Positions 35,741-44,466 of a stretch of DNA of 64,000 bases are shown piece by piece (the first letter of the stretch is position 1; the number at the start of each line of letters is the position of its first letter). Where the stretch lies: assembly GCF_015355625.1 (NCBI RefSeq), contig NZ_JACLAF010000007.1:169399-233398 (forward strand). Reading direction: 5' to 3'. A program made the translations under genes and the position numbers. This DNA comes from Tamlana sp. I1. GTDB taxonomy: Bacteria; Bacteroidota; Bacteroidia; Flavobacteriales; Flavobacteriaceae. Under the pieces are notes generated by a model. The model saw only the letters and a list, made by a program, of their open reading frames with translations. It did not search any database and was not told the DNA's origin.

Positions 35741-35770
35741 AAAAAGCTCCAACTAACGTTAGAGCTTTTT
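35741..35770 (-). terminator. Terminator after purL
   Basis: A 9-bp stem (35741-35749 with 35762-35770) encloses a short CTAACGTTAG palindrome, with A- and T-tracts at the ends. It lies 19 bp beyond the purL stop. Confidence 0.85.
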
Positions 35771-35788
35771 AAATATATTAGAATCGAT

Positions 35789-38700
35789 TTATTTCTTCTC
35801 TATCCAAAGTCTAGCATTCACAAATGCTTCCAGCCATGGCGTTACTTCGTCTTTTCTGTTGTCTGGATAGTTTGCCCAGTTCCATTGGAATGTAGAACGC
35901 TCAATATGTGGCATGGTTACTAAATGGCGGCCTGTTTTATCGCATAACATTGCGGTGTTAAAATCAGAGCCGTTCGGGTTATTAGGATACCCTTCATAAC
36001 CGTATTTAGCAACAATTTGGTATTTGTCTTCAGAATAAGGTAAATTAAATTTTCCTTCACCATGCGAAATCCAAACCCCTAAAGTACTGCCTGCTAAAGT
36101 AGAAAGCATTACCGAATTATTCTCTTGAATGTTTACCGAAGTAAATGAACTTTCGTGTTTTTGCGAATCGTTATGCCCCATTTTTCCGTGAATCTCATGT
36201 TCTGGATTAATAAGATCTAATTCCATCCATAATTGGCAACCATTACAAATACCAACCGATAAAGTGTCTTCTCTAGCGAAGAAATCTTTAATTACTTTAT
36301 TGGCTTTTTCGTTGTATTTAATAGCACCTGCCCAACCTTTTGCAGAGCCTAAAACATCTGAATTTGAGAAACCACCAACGGCACCTAAAAACTGAATATC
36401 TTCTAAGGTTTCACGACCAGAAATTAAATCGGTCATGTGTACATCTTTCACATCAAAACCAGCTAAATACATGGCGTTTGCCATTTCACGCTCTGAGTTA
36501 GATCCTTTTTCACGTAGAATAGCAGCTTTAGGCTTCTCGGTACGATTCGCTTTTGACGAATCACTCGAAGTGACATCTTTTAGTTTCCCTGTGAAATGTT
36601 TTGGGAAAGTATAGTGTAAAGGCTGATTTTTAAAATTATTAAATCGTGCTTCAGCTAAATTATTTGCCGTTTGCTTTTTATCTAATAAATAGGAAGTTTT
36701 GTACCAAACATCACGCATTTTAGAAACATCAAAAGTGAAACTATCCTCGTTATTTTTGATGGTTATTGTTGCTGAATCATTTACTGTTCCTATGTTGAAA
36801 AATTCAATGTTGTTTTCAGTTAAAATGGTTTCAACTGAAGCATCACCTTGGAAAACAAGTCCTGCATTTTCAGCAAATAAAACTTTAATAGAATCTTCTT
36901 CGTTTAAAGCAGATAAATCGAAATCGGCTCCCAAATTCACATCAGCAAAACACAGTTCTAATAAAGTGGTAATTAAACCTCCTGAAGCCACATCGTGACC
37001 CGAAGTAATTTTATCGGCCTTAATTAAGTTTTGAATGGTATTAAACGTGTTTTTTACAAAGGCCGTGTTTTTTACATCTGGTGCTTCGTTTCCAATGGTG
37101 TTTAAAACTTGGTTGAAAGAACTTCCACCTAATTTAAAAGCGTCTTGAGAAACATTAATATAATAGATGTTTTGACCATTTTGCTTTAAAACTGGCTCTA
37201 CAACTTTAGAGATTTCGTTACAATTTCCAGCTGCCGAAATAATAACCGTTCCCGGAGAAATAACATCGCCATCAGGATACTTTTGCTTCATGGAAAGCGA
37301 ATCTTTTCCTGTTGGAACATTAATGCCTAAATCGATAGCAAATTCTGAAACCGCCTGTACTGCTTTGTATAAACGCGCGTCTTCACCTTCGTTTTTACAA
37401 GGCCACATCCAGTTTGCAGAGAGTGAAACCGAAGTTAAATTATCTTTTAAAGGCGCCCAAACGATATTGGTTAATGCCTCTGTAATTGAATTTCGGCTAC
37501 CAGCTTCTGGATGAATTAATCCAGAAATTGGTGAGTGGCCAATTGAGGTCGCTACTCCTTCCTTACCGTTAAAATCTAACGCCATAACGCCAACGTTATT
37601 TAAAGGAATTTGTAAAGGCCCCACACATTGTTGTTTGGCTACTTTACCACCCACACAACGGTCTACTTTATTTGTTAACCAATCTTTACAAGCTACTGCT
37701 TCCAGTTGTAAAACTTGCTCTAAATAGATTTGTAAATTTTTGGTTTTATATCTAGAGTTTTTATAATTTCTTGTAATCGTATTATCGGTTAACACGGTTT
37801 TTGGAGAACTTCCAAACATGTCTTCCATAGCTAAATCCATTGGTTTGTGGCCGTTGGTTTTAGATTCGAATGTAAAACGATTATCGCCTGTAACATTACC
37901 AACGGTGTACATTGGCGAACGTTCACGATCTGCAATTTTATGTAAGGTTTCAATATGCTTTTCAGCAATAACCAATCCCATACGTTCTTGAGATTCGTTA
38001 CCAATAATTTCTTTATCAGACAAGGTTGGGTCGCCAACAGGAAGGGCATCTAAATCGATTTTTCCTCCTGTATCTTCTACCAATTCTGAAAGGCAGTTTA
38101 AATGACCACCAGCACCGTGATCGTGAATAGAAACGATGAAGTTTTCATCAGATTCAACCATACCACGAACGGCATTTGCTGCACGTTTTTGCATTTCAGG
38201 GTTTGAACGTTGCACGGCATTTAACTCGATGCCTGAAGCAAACTCTCCTGTATCGGCCGATGATACCGCAGCACCCCCCATTCCAATGCGGTAGTTTTCA
38301 CCACCAAGAATTACAATTTTATCGCCTGTTTTTGGCGTGTCTTTTAATGCTTGCTCTTTTTTACCATAACCAATACCACCAGCTTGCATAATCACTTTAT
38401 CAAAGCCAAGCTTTCTAGGTGCTGAGGTGCTAGTTTTTGTATTTTCTTCGTGTTCGAAGGTTAAAACCGAACCACAGATTAACGGTTGCCCGAATTTATT
38501 ACCAAAATCAGACGCACCGTTTGATGCTTTTATTAAAATATCCATGGGTGTTTGGTACAACCAATCTCTGGCTTCAAACTTTTGTTCCCAAGGTCTGTTT
38601 TCTTCTAAACGTGAATATGAGGTCATGTAAACCGCAGTTCCAGCTAAAGGTAAAGAACCTTTTCCGCCTGCCAATCTATCGCGAATTTCACCACCAGCAC

Positions 38701-39490
38701 CAGTTGCAGAACCGTTAAAAGGCTCGACCGTAGTAGGGAAGTTGTGAGTTTCCGCTTTAAGCGAAATTACAGATTCAAACTCCTTAGTGGTATAGTAATC
38801 AGGAATATCGGCACGTTTTGGCGCGAATTGTTCCACTTTTGGCCCTTTTACAAAAGCCACATTATCTTTATATGCCGAAACAATATCGTTAGGATGGGCT
38901 TCGGATGTTTTTCTAATCATTTTGAAAAGCGACACAGGCTTTTCTTCGCCATCAATCACAAACGTTCCGTTGAAAATTTTATGACGACAGTGTTCTGAGT
39001 TTACTTGTGAAAATCCGAAAACTTCAGAATCCGTTAACGGACGCCCAATTTTTTTAGCCACACCTTCCAAATACGCAACCTCTTCATCGCTTAATGATAA
39101 GCCTTCTTGGATGTTGTAAGCTGCAATATCTTCAATATTTAAAATAGGTTCTGGCTTAATATTTATAGTAAATGATTCTTGATTTAAACCCTTAAATTTT
39201 TCAGAAATCATTGGGTCAAAATCTTTGAAATCTTCAGCAACAGCTTGAAATTCTTCAATTCTAATAATGTCTGAAATCCCCATGTTTTGAGTAATTTCAA
39301 CAGCATTGGTACTCCAAGGCGTTATCATGGCAGCACGCGGTCCAACAAAAAAAGCATCCAATGATGCTTGCTCTATTTTTGGCTGGTTGCCAAATAACCA
39401 CACTAATTTTGATATGGTTTCGGTTGATAATTCTTTTGTTGTTTGAACAGCAAATACTTTACTGGTTACGTTTCCAAAGAAATGAATCAT
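35789..39490 (-). CDS. purL: Phosphoribosylformylglycinamidine synthase (class I PurL)
   Basis: A 1,233-residue single-chain FGAM synthase of purine synthesis. The synthetase part carries SEHCRHKIFNGTF, KAETHNFPTTVEPFNGSATG and VHDHGAGG-type (SIHDHGAGGHLNC) motifs. The C-terminal glutaminase domain (from about 965) has GICNGCQLW with its nucleophile Cys and a late His-Ile-Glu (MPHIERS). I start at the ATG at 39490 because a TAnnTTTG box (39530-39523) lies between it and the longer frame. The linker before the glutaminase domain (VTSSDSSKANRTEK) is encoded by a sequence that looks like a dispersed genomic repeat (36533-36575), inserted in frame. Confidence 0.95.
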   Translation of the reverse strand: MIHFFGNVTSKVFAVQTTKELSTETISKLVWLFGNQPKIEQASLDAFFVGPRAAMITPWSTNAVEITQNMGISDIIRIEEFQAVAEDFKDFDPMISEKFKGLNQESFTINIKPEPILNIEDIAAYNIQEGLSLSDEEVAYLEGVAKKIGRPLTDSEVFGFSQVNSEHCRHKIFNGTFVIDGEEKPVSLFKMIRKTSEAHPNDIVSAYKDNVAFVKGPKVEQFAPKRADIPDYYTTKEFESVISLKAETHNFPTTVEPFNGSATGAGGEIRDRLAGGKGSLPLAGTAVYMTSYSRLEENRPWEQKFEARDWLYQTPMDILIKASNGASDFGNKFGQPLICGSVLTFEHEENTKTSTSAPRKLGFDKVIMQAGGIGYGKKEQALKDTPKTGDKIVILGGENYRIGMGGAAVSSADTGEFASGIELNAVQRSNPEMQKRAANAVRGMVESDENFIVSIHDHGAGGHLNCLSELVEDTGGKIDLDALPVGDPTLSDKEIIGNESQERMGLVIAEKHIETLHKIADRERSPMYTVGNVTGDNRFTFESKTNGHKPMDLAMEDMFGSSPKTVLTDNTITRNYKNSRYKTKNLQIYLEQVLQLEAVACKDWLTNKVDRCVGGKVAKQQCVGPLQIPLNNVGVMALDFNGKEGVATSIGHSPISGLIHPEAGSRNSITEALTNIVWAPLKDNLTSVSLSANWMWPCKNEGEDARLYKAVQAVSEFAIDLGINVPTGKDSLSMKQKYPDGDVISPGTVIISAAGNCNEISKVVEPVLKQNGQNIYYINVSQDAFKLGGSSFNQVLNTIGNEAPDVKNTAFVKNTFNTIQNLIKADKITSGHDVASGGLITTLLELCFADVNLGADFDLSALNEEDSIKVLFAENAGLVFQGDASVETILTENNIEFFNIGTVNDSATITIKNNEDSFTFDVSKMRDVWYKTSYLLDKKQTANNLAEARFNNFKNQPLHYTFPKHFTGKLKDVTSSDSSKANRTEKPKAAILREKGSNSEREMANAMYLAGFDVKDVHMTDLISGRETLEDIQFLGAVGGFSNSDVLGSAKGWAGAIKYNEKANKVIKDFFAREDTLSVGICNGCQLWMELDLINPEHEIHGKMGHNDSQKHESSFTSVNIQENNSVMLSTLAGSTLGVWISHGEGKFNLPYSEDKYQIVAKYGYEGYPNNPNGSDFNTAMLCDKTGRHLVTMPHIERSTFQWNWANYPDNRKDEVTPWLEAFVNARLWIEKK
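36533..36575 (-). repeat. Dispersed-repeat-like segment inside purL
   Basis: On the minus strand TGTCACTTCGAGTGATTCG leads into a CGAATCG arm and GAGAAG. It forms a GATTCG/CGAATC hairpin with a 7-base loop. The sequence closely resembles a CACTTCGAGTGA...ATCGAGAAG repeat that I recall as common between genes in flavobacteria. Here it is translated as the interdomain linker of PurL. The family match is from memory and is unverified. Confidence 0.55.
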
Positions 39491-39522
39491 TATAGATGTA
39501 TTAGGTATGAGTTTTAAAAATG

Positions 39523-39530
39523 CAAAAATA
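39523..39530 (-). promoter_or_regulatory. -7 box of purL
   Basis: TATTTTTG on the minus strand is an exact TAnnTTTG match 32 bp before the ATG at 39490. Its position inside the longer open frame supports the shorter start. Confidence 0.55.
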
Positions 39531-39673
39531 CACATTTTTAATGATTTGAGAGGGCTTTTTATTTGAAAGCGATTATGGTTATTAACAGTATTTTTAACAA
39601 TGAAATGTTATTACGTGTTGATGAAATTTTTTTACAGAATCTTAAACATTACAGTGCTAACTTTTCGTAAAAA

Positions 39674-39705
39674 AAAATCCCAGATTAAAAATAATCTGAG
39701 ATTTT
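39674..39705 (-). terminator. Terminator after the cupin gene
   Basis: A 6-bp AAAATC/GATTTT outer stem and a 7-bp CAGATTA/TAATCTG inner stem are separated by one mismatch, with an AAAA loop and a T-rich tail on the minus strand. It ends the cupin transcript (stop near 39752). Confidence 0.82.
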
Positions 39706-39751
39706 AATATATATACAGTTTATGAAAAACTGTTATAAGAAAACTATTTTA

Positions 39752-40126
39752 TTACTCTTTGTCTCCAAAGTAAGATACACCCCCACCAGTTAAGAAATCT
39801 TCTCTTACAGGGCTAAATGTGTCGATTAGCATGCCTTCTTCTAAACAAACGGCACTGTGTAATAAATTTGGTTCGATATAAACACCATCTCCGGCCTCAA
39901 CGATTTGTTTTACACCATCAATTTCAAATTCAAATTTACCAGAAACACAAAAAGTAGCTTGGGTGTGAAAGTGTTGATGCGGAGAACCTAAAGCACCTTT
40001 CTCAAATTTTACTTTTACCATCATGATTTGGTTATCGTAACCTAAAAATTTTCTTGATACGCCGCCACCAAGTTCTTCCCATTCTAAATCTTTTGAGATG
40101 ATGTATTTTTCACTAAATCTTTCCAT
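39752..40126 (-). CDS. KdgF-like cupin
   Basis: A 124-residue single-domain cupin. The metal site HQHFHTQ (50-56) has the same H-x-H-x-H-x-Q spacing as KdgF, which converts unsaturated uronates from pectin or alginate to linear keto sugars. The fourth ligand would be H90 (LLHSA), and the C-terminal DTFSPVREDFL closely resembles KdgF proteins. There are no uronate-degradation genes nearby and the gene stands alone between two terminators. The reaction is therefore a family-based suggestion. Confidence 0.75.
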   Translation of the reverse strand: MERFSEKYIISKDLEWEELGGGVSRKFLGYDNQIMMVKVKFEKGALGSPHQHFHTQATFCVSGKFEFEIDGVKQIVEAGDGVYIEPNLLHSAVCLEEGMLIDTFSPVREDFLTGGGVSYFGDKE

Positions 40127-40362
40127 TTTTTATGTTTTATTATTATAATTATAAATGACGCCAGCAAGGTAAGGCATTTTTGAAAAATAGAGAAGGAAGT
40201 GTTAAGATTTTATGATAATATTTGCGTCATAAAGTCTTTTTGTAGTGGTGGTTAACCACTTATCTGGGTGGATTCAAGAGCTTTGTGTTTAATTATAAAG
40301 TTCTAAAATCGTGTCGTTTTTAAATCATGAAATCTTAAAATATCGCTTAGATTTAAACCAAA
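40127..40362. other. Non-coding interval before the cupin gene
   Basis: There are no supported genes between the cupin start and the lipoprotein terminator. The sequence is AT-rich, with a TTTTTGTAGTGGTGGTTAACC segment near 40230-40250 that forms no clear hairpin. It presumably holds the cupin promoter, but no exact TAnnTTTG box was picked out. Confidence 0.4.
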
Positions 40363-40394
40363 AAAAATCCTAATACTTTGGTATCAGGATTTTT
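40363..40394 (-). terminator. Terminator after the 40435 lipoprotein gene
   Basis: A 14-bp stem (40363-40376 with 40381-40394, one mismatch) with a 4-base loop and flanking A and T tracts. Confidence 0.85.
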
Positions 40395-40434
40395 AGGTTT
40401 TTATAATAAACTAAAGAGAACTATAAATACTTTT

Positions 40435-40968
40435 TTAGAGAACGTATTTCACGGAAACTAATTCGAATTTATTAGGTGTTCCTAAGTTTGGGTCTATAGG
40501 AGTTTCTTTATTATATACTAAAACACAACTGGAGTTAGCTTGAATTTCATGGCAGGCTTCTGTAGCATCGGCAGAATAACTTGTTGAAAATTGTATATTA
40601 TCACTGTTTATAGTTAATATTGGAGTTCCTCTAACTATAAAATTATTCGGATTATTAAGTTTTATTTCAAACTGTATTCTACTCGTGTTATTTCCTGTGT
40701 CAGGTGTATATTCAAAACTCAGTACATCATAACTAAAGTTGGTTAATACATTGCCTTCTATAATCGGTTTTACAGGATCAGGTTCTGGAGAATCACAAGG
40801 GATTTCTTGTTTAATTTCAGGAATTAAAGTTGTACCCTGCGGACCTATAATTTCGTATTCAGGTTGTACTATAATTGTTTTCGTGCAATCTTTGTCGTCG
40901 GAGGACGAACACCCCAAAATAATCAATAATATATTTAAAAAATATATAGGCTTAAATAGTTTTGCCAT
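40435..40968 (-). CDS. Hypothetical lipoprotein
   Basis: A 177-residue protein with a lipoprotein signal (LLIILGCSSSDD: lipobox Cys followed by Ser/Asp, as in Bacteroidota surface or periplasmic lipoproteins). The mature part is Pro-rich at first, then beta-strand-rich with four more cysteines. I do not recognise a domain. I start at the ATG at 40968; the frame opens with a TTG two codons earlier. It starts 6 bp after the methyltransferase gene stop, so it is probably co-transcribed with it. Confidence 0.7.
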   Translation of the reverse strand: MAKLFKPIYFLNILLIILGCSSSDDKDCTKTIIVQPEYEIIGPQGTTLIPEIKQEIPCDSPEPDPVKPIIEGNVLTNFSYDVLSFEYTPDTGNNTSRIQFEIKLNNPNNFIVRGTPILTINSDNIQFSTSYSADATEACHEIQANSSCVLVYNKETPIDPNLGTPNKFELVSVKYVL

Positions 40969-40974
40969 GTGCAA

Positions 40975-42189
40975 CTAACTTTTCCTTTCTAATTGCGCCA
41001 TATAAAATCCGTCGAATCCAGATTTATGTGCCGATACTTTTTTGTCTTTTATTAAAGTAAAATTTGCTCCAGCCTCAGATTTTAAGAAAATAGCTACTTG
41101 TTCTTGGTTTTCGGAAGGTAAAACCGAACAAGTTGCGTAAACTAATTGTCCGCCAGCTTTAACCATTTTAGAATATTGCTGTAAAATTTCCTGTTGCGTT
41201 TTCTTTATTTTTTCAACAAAATCTGGTTGAAGTTTCCATTTGGCATCAGGATTTCTACGTAATACACCAAGTCCTGAACAAGGTGCATCAATTAAAACAC
41301 GGTCGGCCTTATCGTAAAGTTTTTTAATCACTTTAGTCGAATCTATGGCGCGTGGTTCTATATTGTGAGCGCCATTACGTTTGGCACGACGTTTTAATTC
41401 ATGTAATTTATTGGCATAAATATCCATGGCAATAATTTGCCCTTTATTTTCCATTAAAGAGGCAATGTGCAAGGTTTTACCGCCTGCACCAGCACAAGTG
41501 TCTACAACGCGCATACCTGGTTTAACATCTAAAAACTCGGCAACCAGTTGAGATGAAGCATCTTGAACCTCAAAATGACCATTTTTAAAAGCTTCGGTGC
41601 TAAAAACATTAGCACGTTCTTTTAGTTTTAAAGCATTTGGATAGCCTTCTATAAAATCAGTTTCAATATCCAAATCAAATAATTCGGTTTGTAACTTCTC
41701 TTTGGTGGTTTTTAGGGTGTTTACTCTTAAAATCACATCGGCTTGCTCGTTAAGTGCAGCCATTTCTAGGGTCCAGAATGCTTTGCCTAGTTCTTTAACA
41801 CCAAGTTCATCCAGCCAATCTGGAATCGATTCTTTGAATTTTCTAATTTTAGAAAGTTCATCAAAACGCCCTTTTATTTTTCGTAATGGCACATTTTCAA
41901 AATATTTCCAATCGGGTAATTTTATACCTCTTAAAGTCGCCCAAACAGCAAACATGCGCCAAATATTATCTCTGTCGAAAGGTGCTTTAACTTCAGCAAT
42001 TTCAGCATATAGGCGTTTCCAGCGTACAATATCGTAAGTGGTCTCGGCAACAAAACCTCTGTCGCGAGCGCCCCAACGTTTATCACGTTTTAAAAGTTGT
42101 TGTATCACTTTATCGGCGTACTTGCCTTCATTAAATATTAAGGTTAAGCCATCAACAACGGCAAAGCATAAATTTCTGTGTAATCGCAT
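40975..42189 (-). CDS. RsmB/NOP2-family rRNA cytosine-C5 methyltransferase
   Basis: A 404-residue SAM-dependent RNA methyltransferase. A reduced NusB-like N-terminal region (1 to about 130) precedes the catalytic domain with VVDTCAGAGGKTLHIAS (SAM site), DRVLIDAPCSGLGVLRRNP (motif IV with the releasing Cys) and LVYATCSVLPSENQEQV (motif VI with the catalytic Cys). It should make m5C in 16S rRNA. I start at the ATG at 42189 (MRLHRNLCFAV), which fits the family better than the frame's first codon at 42210. Confidence 0.9.
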   Translation of the reverse strand: MRLHRNLCFAVVDGLTLIFNEGKYADKVIQQLLKRDKRWGARDRGFVAETTYDIVRWKRLYAEIAEVKAPFDRDNIWRMFAVWATLRGIKLPDWKYFENVPLRKIKGRFDELSKIRKFKESIPDWLDELGVKELGKAFWTLEMAALNEQADVILRVNTLKTTKEKLQTELFDLDIETDFIEGYPNALKLKERANVFSTEAFKNGHFEVQDASSQLVAEFLDVKPGMRVVDTCAGAGGKTLHIASLMENKGQIIAMDIYANKLHELKRRAKRNGAHNIEPRAIDSTKVIKKLYDKADRVLIDAPCSGLGVLRRNPDAKWKLQPDFVEKIKKTQQEILQQYSKMVKAGGQLVYATCSVLPSENQEQVAIFLKSEAGANFTLIKDKKVSAHKSGFDGFYMAQLERKS

Positions 42190-42327
42190 CTTGTATAAAT
42201 AAAGCTGCAAAGTTACGTTAATTGCTACGATTTCTCGAATGTTTTAAATGTATCTCTATTTATTTTATAAAAAGCTTGCCTTTAGTTGGCTGTGCTTTTC
42301 TATTTTTATAAAAAATTTATTTTCTAG

Positions 42328-43470
42328 ATGAAACATTTTGCTTGGATTGCCTTAGTAACATTATTTTTTAATTGTAAAAATGAATCTAAAACTGTTGAAG
42401 AAACCCCTGTTGTGGTTGAAACTCCTATTGTTGATGAAACCCCAGTTGAAGAAGAAGTTCGGGTGATTCTTGAAAAACCAATTGTGGTGCGCGATGTGGC
42501 TTCGGTTGCTATAGAAGGTATTTTTAGAGATGCTGCGGTAAGTGTGAGAACTTTAGAAATTCTAAATGATAAAAGTTTGGCTTTTGCAGCAAACAATGGT
42601 CTTTTTGGTTTAAACGATCCTAAAACAGGCATGTGGCAAACCTCTACAAAAAAGCAAGATGATTTGAATTTGAATTTTAGAGCGACTGGGCATACGGCTC
42701 AAGATTTTTTCATGTTAACTATTGAAAGTCCTGCGTTGCTTTACAAAACAGGCTCGAATGGCAGAATGACTTTAGTGTATAAAGAAGAAGGTGAAGGTGT
42801 TTTTTATGATGCTATGACCTTTTGGGATGATAAAGACGGTATTGCGATTGGCGATAGTGTAAATGGTTGTATGTCTGTTATTATTACACGCGATGGTGGG
42901 GCTACTTGGAAGAAATTAGATTGTTCCCAATTACCACAGGCTGAAGCTGGAGAAGGTGCCTTTGCAGCGAGTAATACCAATATTAAAGTTTTAGGTAATA
43001 AGGTATGGTTTGGTACTACACATGGCAATATATACAGTTCTGAAGATCGTGGATTAACTTGGAGTCGTGTTAAAACGCCAATAGCAAAAGGCAGTGATAC
43101 CGAAGGGATTTATTCCATTGATTTTTACGATGCTAAACATGGTTTTGCAATAGGTGGCGATTTTAAGAATCCGGAGCAAAATGTTGCGAATAAAATAAGA
43201 ACTTCCAATGGTGGTAAAACTTGGGAGCTTGTCGCCGAAAATCAATTACCTGGTTACAGCAGTTGTGTGCAATATGTGCCAAATAATGGCGGAAAAGCTC
43301 TAATTGCAACCAGTTTTAATGGTATAGATTTTAGTAAGGATTCTGGTGATACTTGGACGCATTTAAGTGATGCTGGCTTTTATACGTTTCGTTTTTTAAA
43401 CGATTCGATAGCCTATGCTGCGGGTGATGGAAAAATATCTAAACTAACTTTTAGAGAAGAAGACTACTAG
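42328..43470 (+). CDS. Ycf48/BNR-repeat beta-propeller lipoprotein
   Basis: A 380-residue protein with a short hydrophobic leader and a probable lipobox (TLFFNCKNES). A repetitive Glu/Thr/Pro/Val linker follows (about 20-50), encoded by imperfect 21-27-bp DNA repeats. A sialidase-type beta-propeller with BNR motifs (RDGGATWKKL, EDRGLTWSRV, SNGGKTWELV, KDSGDTWTHL) resembles Ycf48/photosystem-II assembly-like proteins that are common as oxidoreductase-annotated proteins in Bacteroidota. The function is unknown; glycosidase activity is not implied because BNR motifs are structural. Confidence 0.85.
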   Translation: MKHFAWIALVTLFFNCKNESKTVEETPVVVETPIVDETPVEEEVRVILEKPIVVRDVASVAIEGIFRDAAVSVRTLEILNDKSLAFAANNGLFGLNDPKTGMWQTSTKKQDDLNLNFRATGHTAQDFFMLTIESPALLYKTGSNGRMTLVYKEEGEGVFYDAMTFWDDKDGIAIGDSVNGCMSVIITRDGGATWKKLDCSQLPQAEAGEGAFAASNTNIKVLGNKVWFGTTHGNIYSSEDRGLTWSRVKTPIAKGSDTEGIYSIDFYDAKHGFAIGGDFKNPEQNVANKIRTSNGGKTWELVAENQLPGYSSCVQYVPNNGGKALIATSFNGIDFSKDSGDTWTHLSDAGFYTFRFLNDSIAYAAGDGKISKLTFREEDY

Positions 43471-43475
43471 AAGTT

Positions 43476-43916
43476 TTAGCGTTTTTCACCTCTTCTTTTT
43501 TTAAATTCATCAAACATTTTTCTTCTAAAGTCTTCTTCTGAAGCTTTTAGTAGAATGATTTTTTTTGATGGTAATATTTTTGAAAGATCTTTAGAAAAAT
43601 CAACACGTAGTTTGTGTAGTTGAATTTCTGCTTTATTTAATTTTTTGATTAATTCATCTGCTTTTTCATCAGACATACTGTCGTAACCAGTTCGAATGTC
43701 GCTACGAATTTCTCTTAATTCTTGATGCTTAATTTGGTTGGTGTTATCTTCGTATGCATTGTAAACAGGCCAGAATTCTTGGGCTTCTTTAGGCGTTAAA
43801 TCCAATCTTTCGGTAATAAAAGCAACTTTTAGGGCTTTAATACGGTCTTTATCGTTTTTTTGAGCGACTATTTGTAGCGATGTGAATAGAAATAATATGA
43901 GGAATATGTTTTTCAT
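43476..43916 (-). CDS. Spy/CpxP-like periplasmic protein of the ECF sigma operon
   Basis: A 146-residue protein with a signal peptide (1-18, LQIVAQ) and a helical, highly charged mature part (LDLTPKEAQEFWPVYNAYED ... RREK-rich tail). This is typical of the small proteins annotated as sensors of ECF sigma factors in flavobacteria and resembles Spy/CpxP in layout. It is the third gene after the sigma factor and the membrane protein, 7 bp from the latter, so it is probably under their control. Its stop is 6 bp from the convergent propeller gene. Confidence 0.75.
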   Translation of the reverse strand: MKNIFLILFLFTSLQIVAQKNDKDRIKALKVAFITERLDLTPKEAQEFWPVYNAYEDNTNQIKHQELREIRSDIRTGYDSMSDEKADELIKKLNKAEIQLHKLRVDFSKDLSKILPSKKIILLKASEEDFRRKMFDEFKKRRGEKR

Positions 43917-43923
43917 GTTTTGT

Positions 43924-44433
43924 TTATTCTGTAATTAAGGTTTCAATATCAGCATGATTTATGAGGTATTCTTCTAAGTTTTCGTCATCAAAATTATGCT
44001 CGGAAAATAGATTCTCATTCAATTCTTCATCTGTAAAAAGCGATGCTATTTCTGATGTGCTGATGTTTTCATTTAAAATATAGTTTTCCATTGTTTGAGC
44101 GTCTAAAGCATCAAAAGAAGGTTTGGAATCAAAAATAGACAAACCAAAGAAAAGAGCAATGGCTGCTGCAATAGTTGATGCGTACAGGATTGTTTTTTTG
44201 CTGAAAAGCGGAATTACTTTTGTTGTTTTTTTAGAATCTTCGACAGCCTGTAAGATGTTGGTATCTAAAGTTTCAAAGTAATTTTTTGGTGCTTTAAAGC
44301 CACTTTGTACTTTTTCATTTAAAACCGCTTCATTTTTTAACTTATCGAAAAGTTTGTCTTCGAAAGTTTCAAAATAATCTTTTGGGGTATTAAACCCAGC
44401 CGATTTTATAGTATGTAATTTATTTGTTTTCAT
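43924..44433 (-). CDS. Single-pass membrane protein, candidate anti-sigma factor
   Basis: A 169-residue protein with a cytoplasmic N-terminal part holding two related segments (GFNTPKDYFETFEDKLFDKL and GFKAPKNYFETLDTNILQAV). One membrane helix (about 79-99) and an acidic C-terminal tail (about 105-169) outside the membrane follow. Position directly after an ECF sigma gene (33-bp gap) suggests an anti-sigma factor, though no classical zinc anti-sigma motif is seen. The duplicated segments could each bind the sigma factor. Confidence 0.7.
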   Translation of the reverse strand: MKTNKLHTIKSAGFNTPKDYFETFEDKLFDKLKNEAVLNEKVQSGFKAPKNYFETLDTNILQAVEDSKKTTKVIPLFSKKTILYASTIAAAIALFFGLSIFDSKPSFDALDAQTMENYILNENISTSEIASLFTDEELNENLFSEHNFDDENLEEYLINHADIETLITE

Positions 44434-44466
44434 CTTATTTATAAGACTTCAATTTTTTGTAATGGT

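Noticed and set aside
39491..39535. N-terminal extension of PurL
   Set aside because: A -7 box lies inside it and the extension has no PurL similarity.
42324..42632. Minus-strand open frame opposite the propeller lipoprotein leader
   Set aside because: Low-complexity Ser/Thr translation of the antisense of a Glu/Thr/Pro-rich linker.
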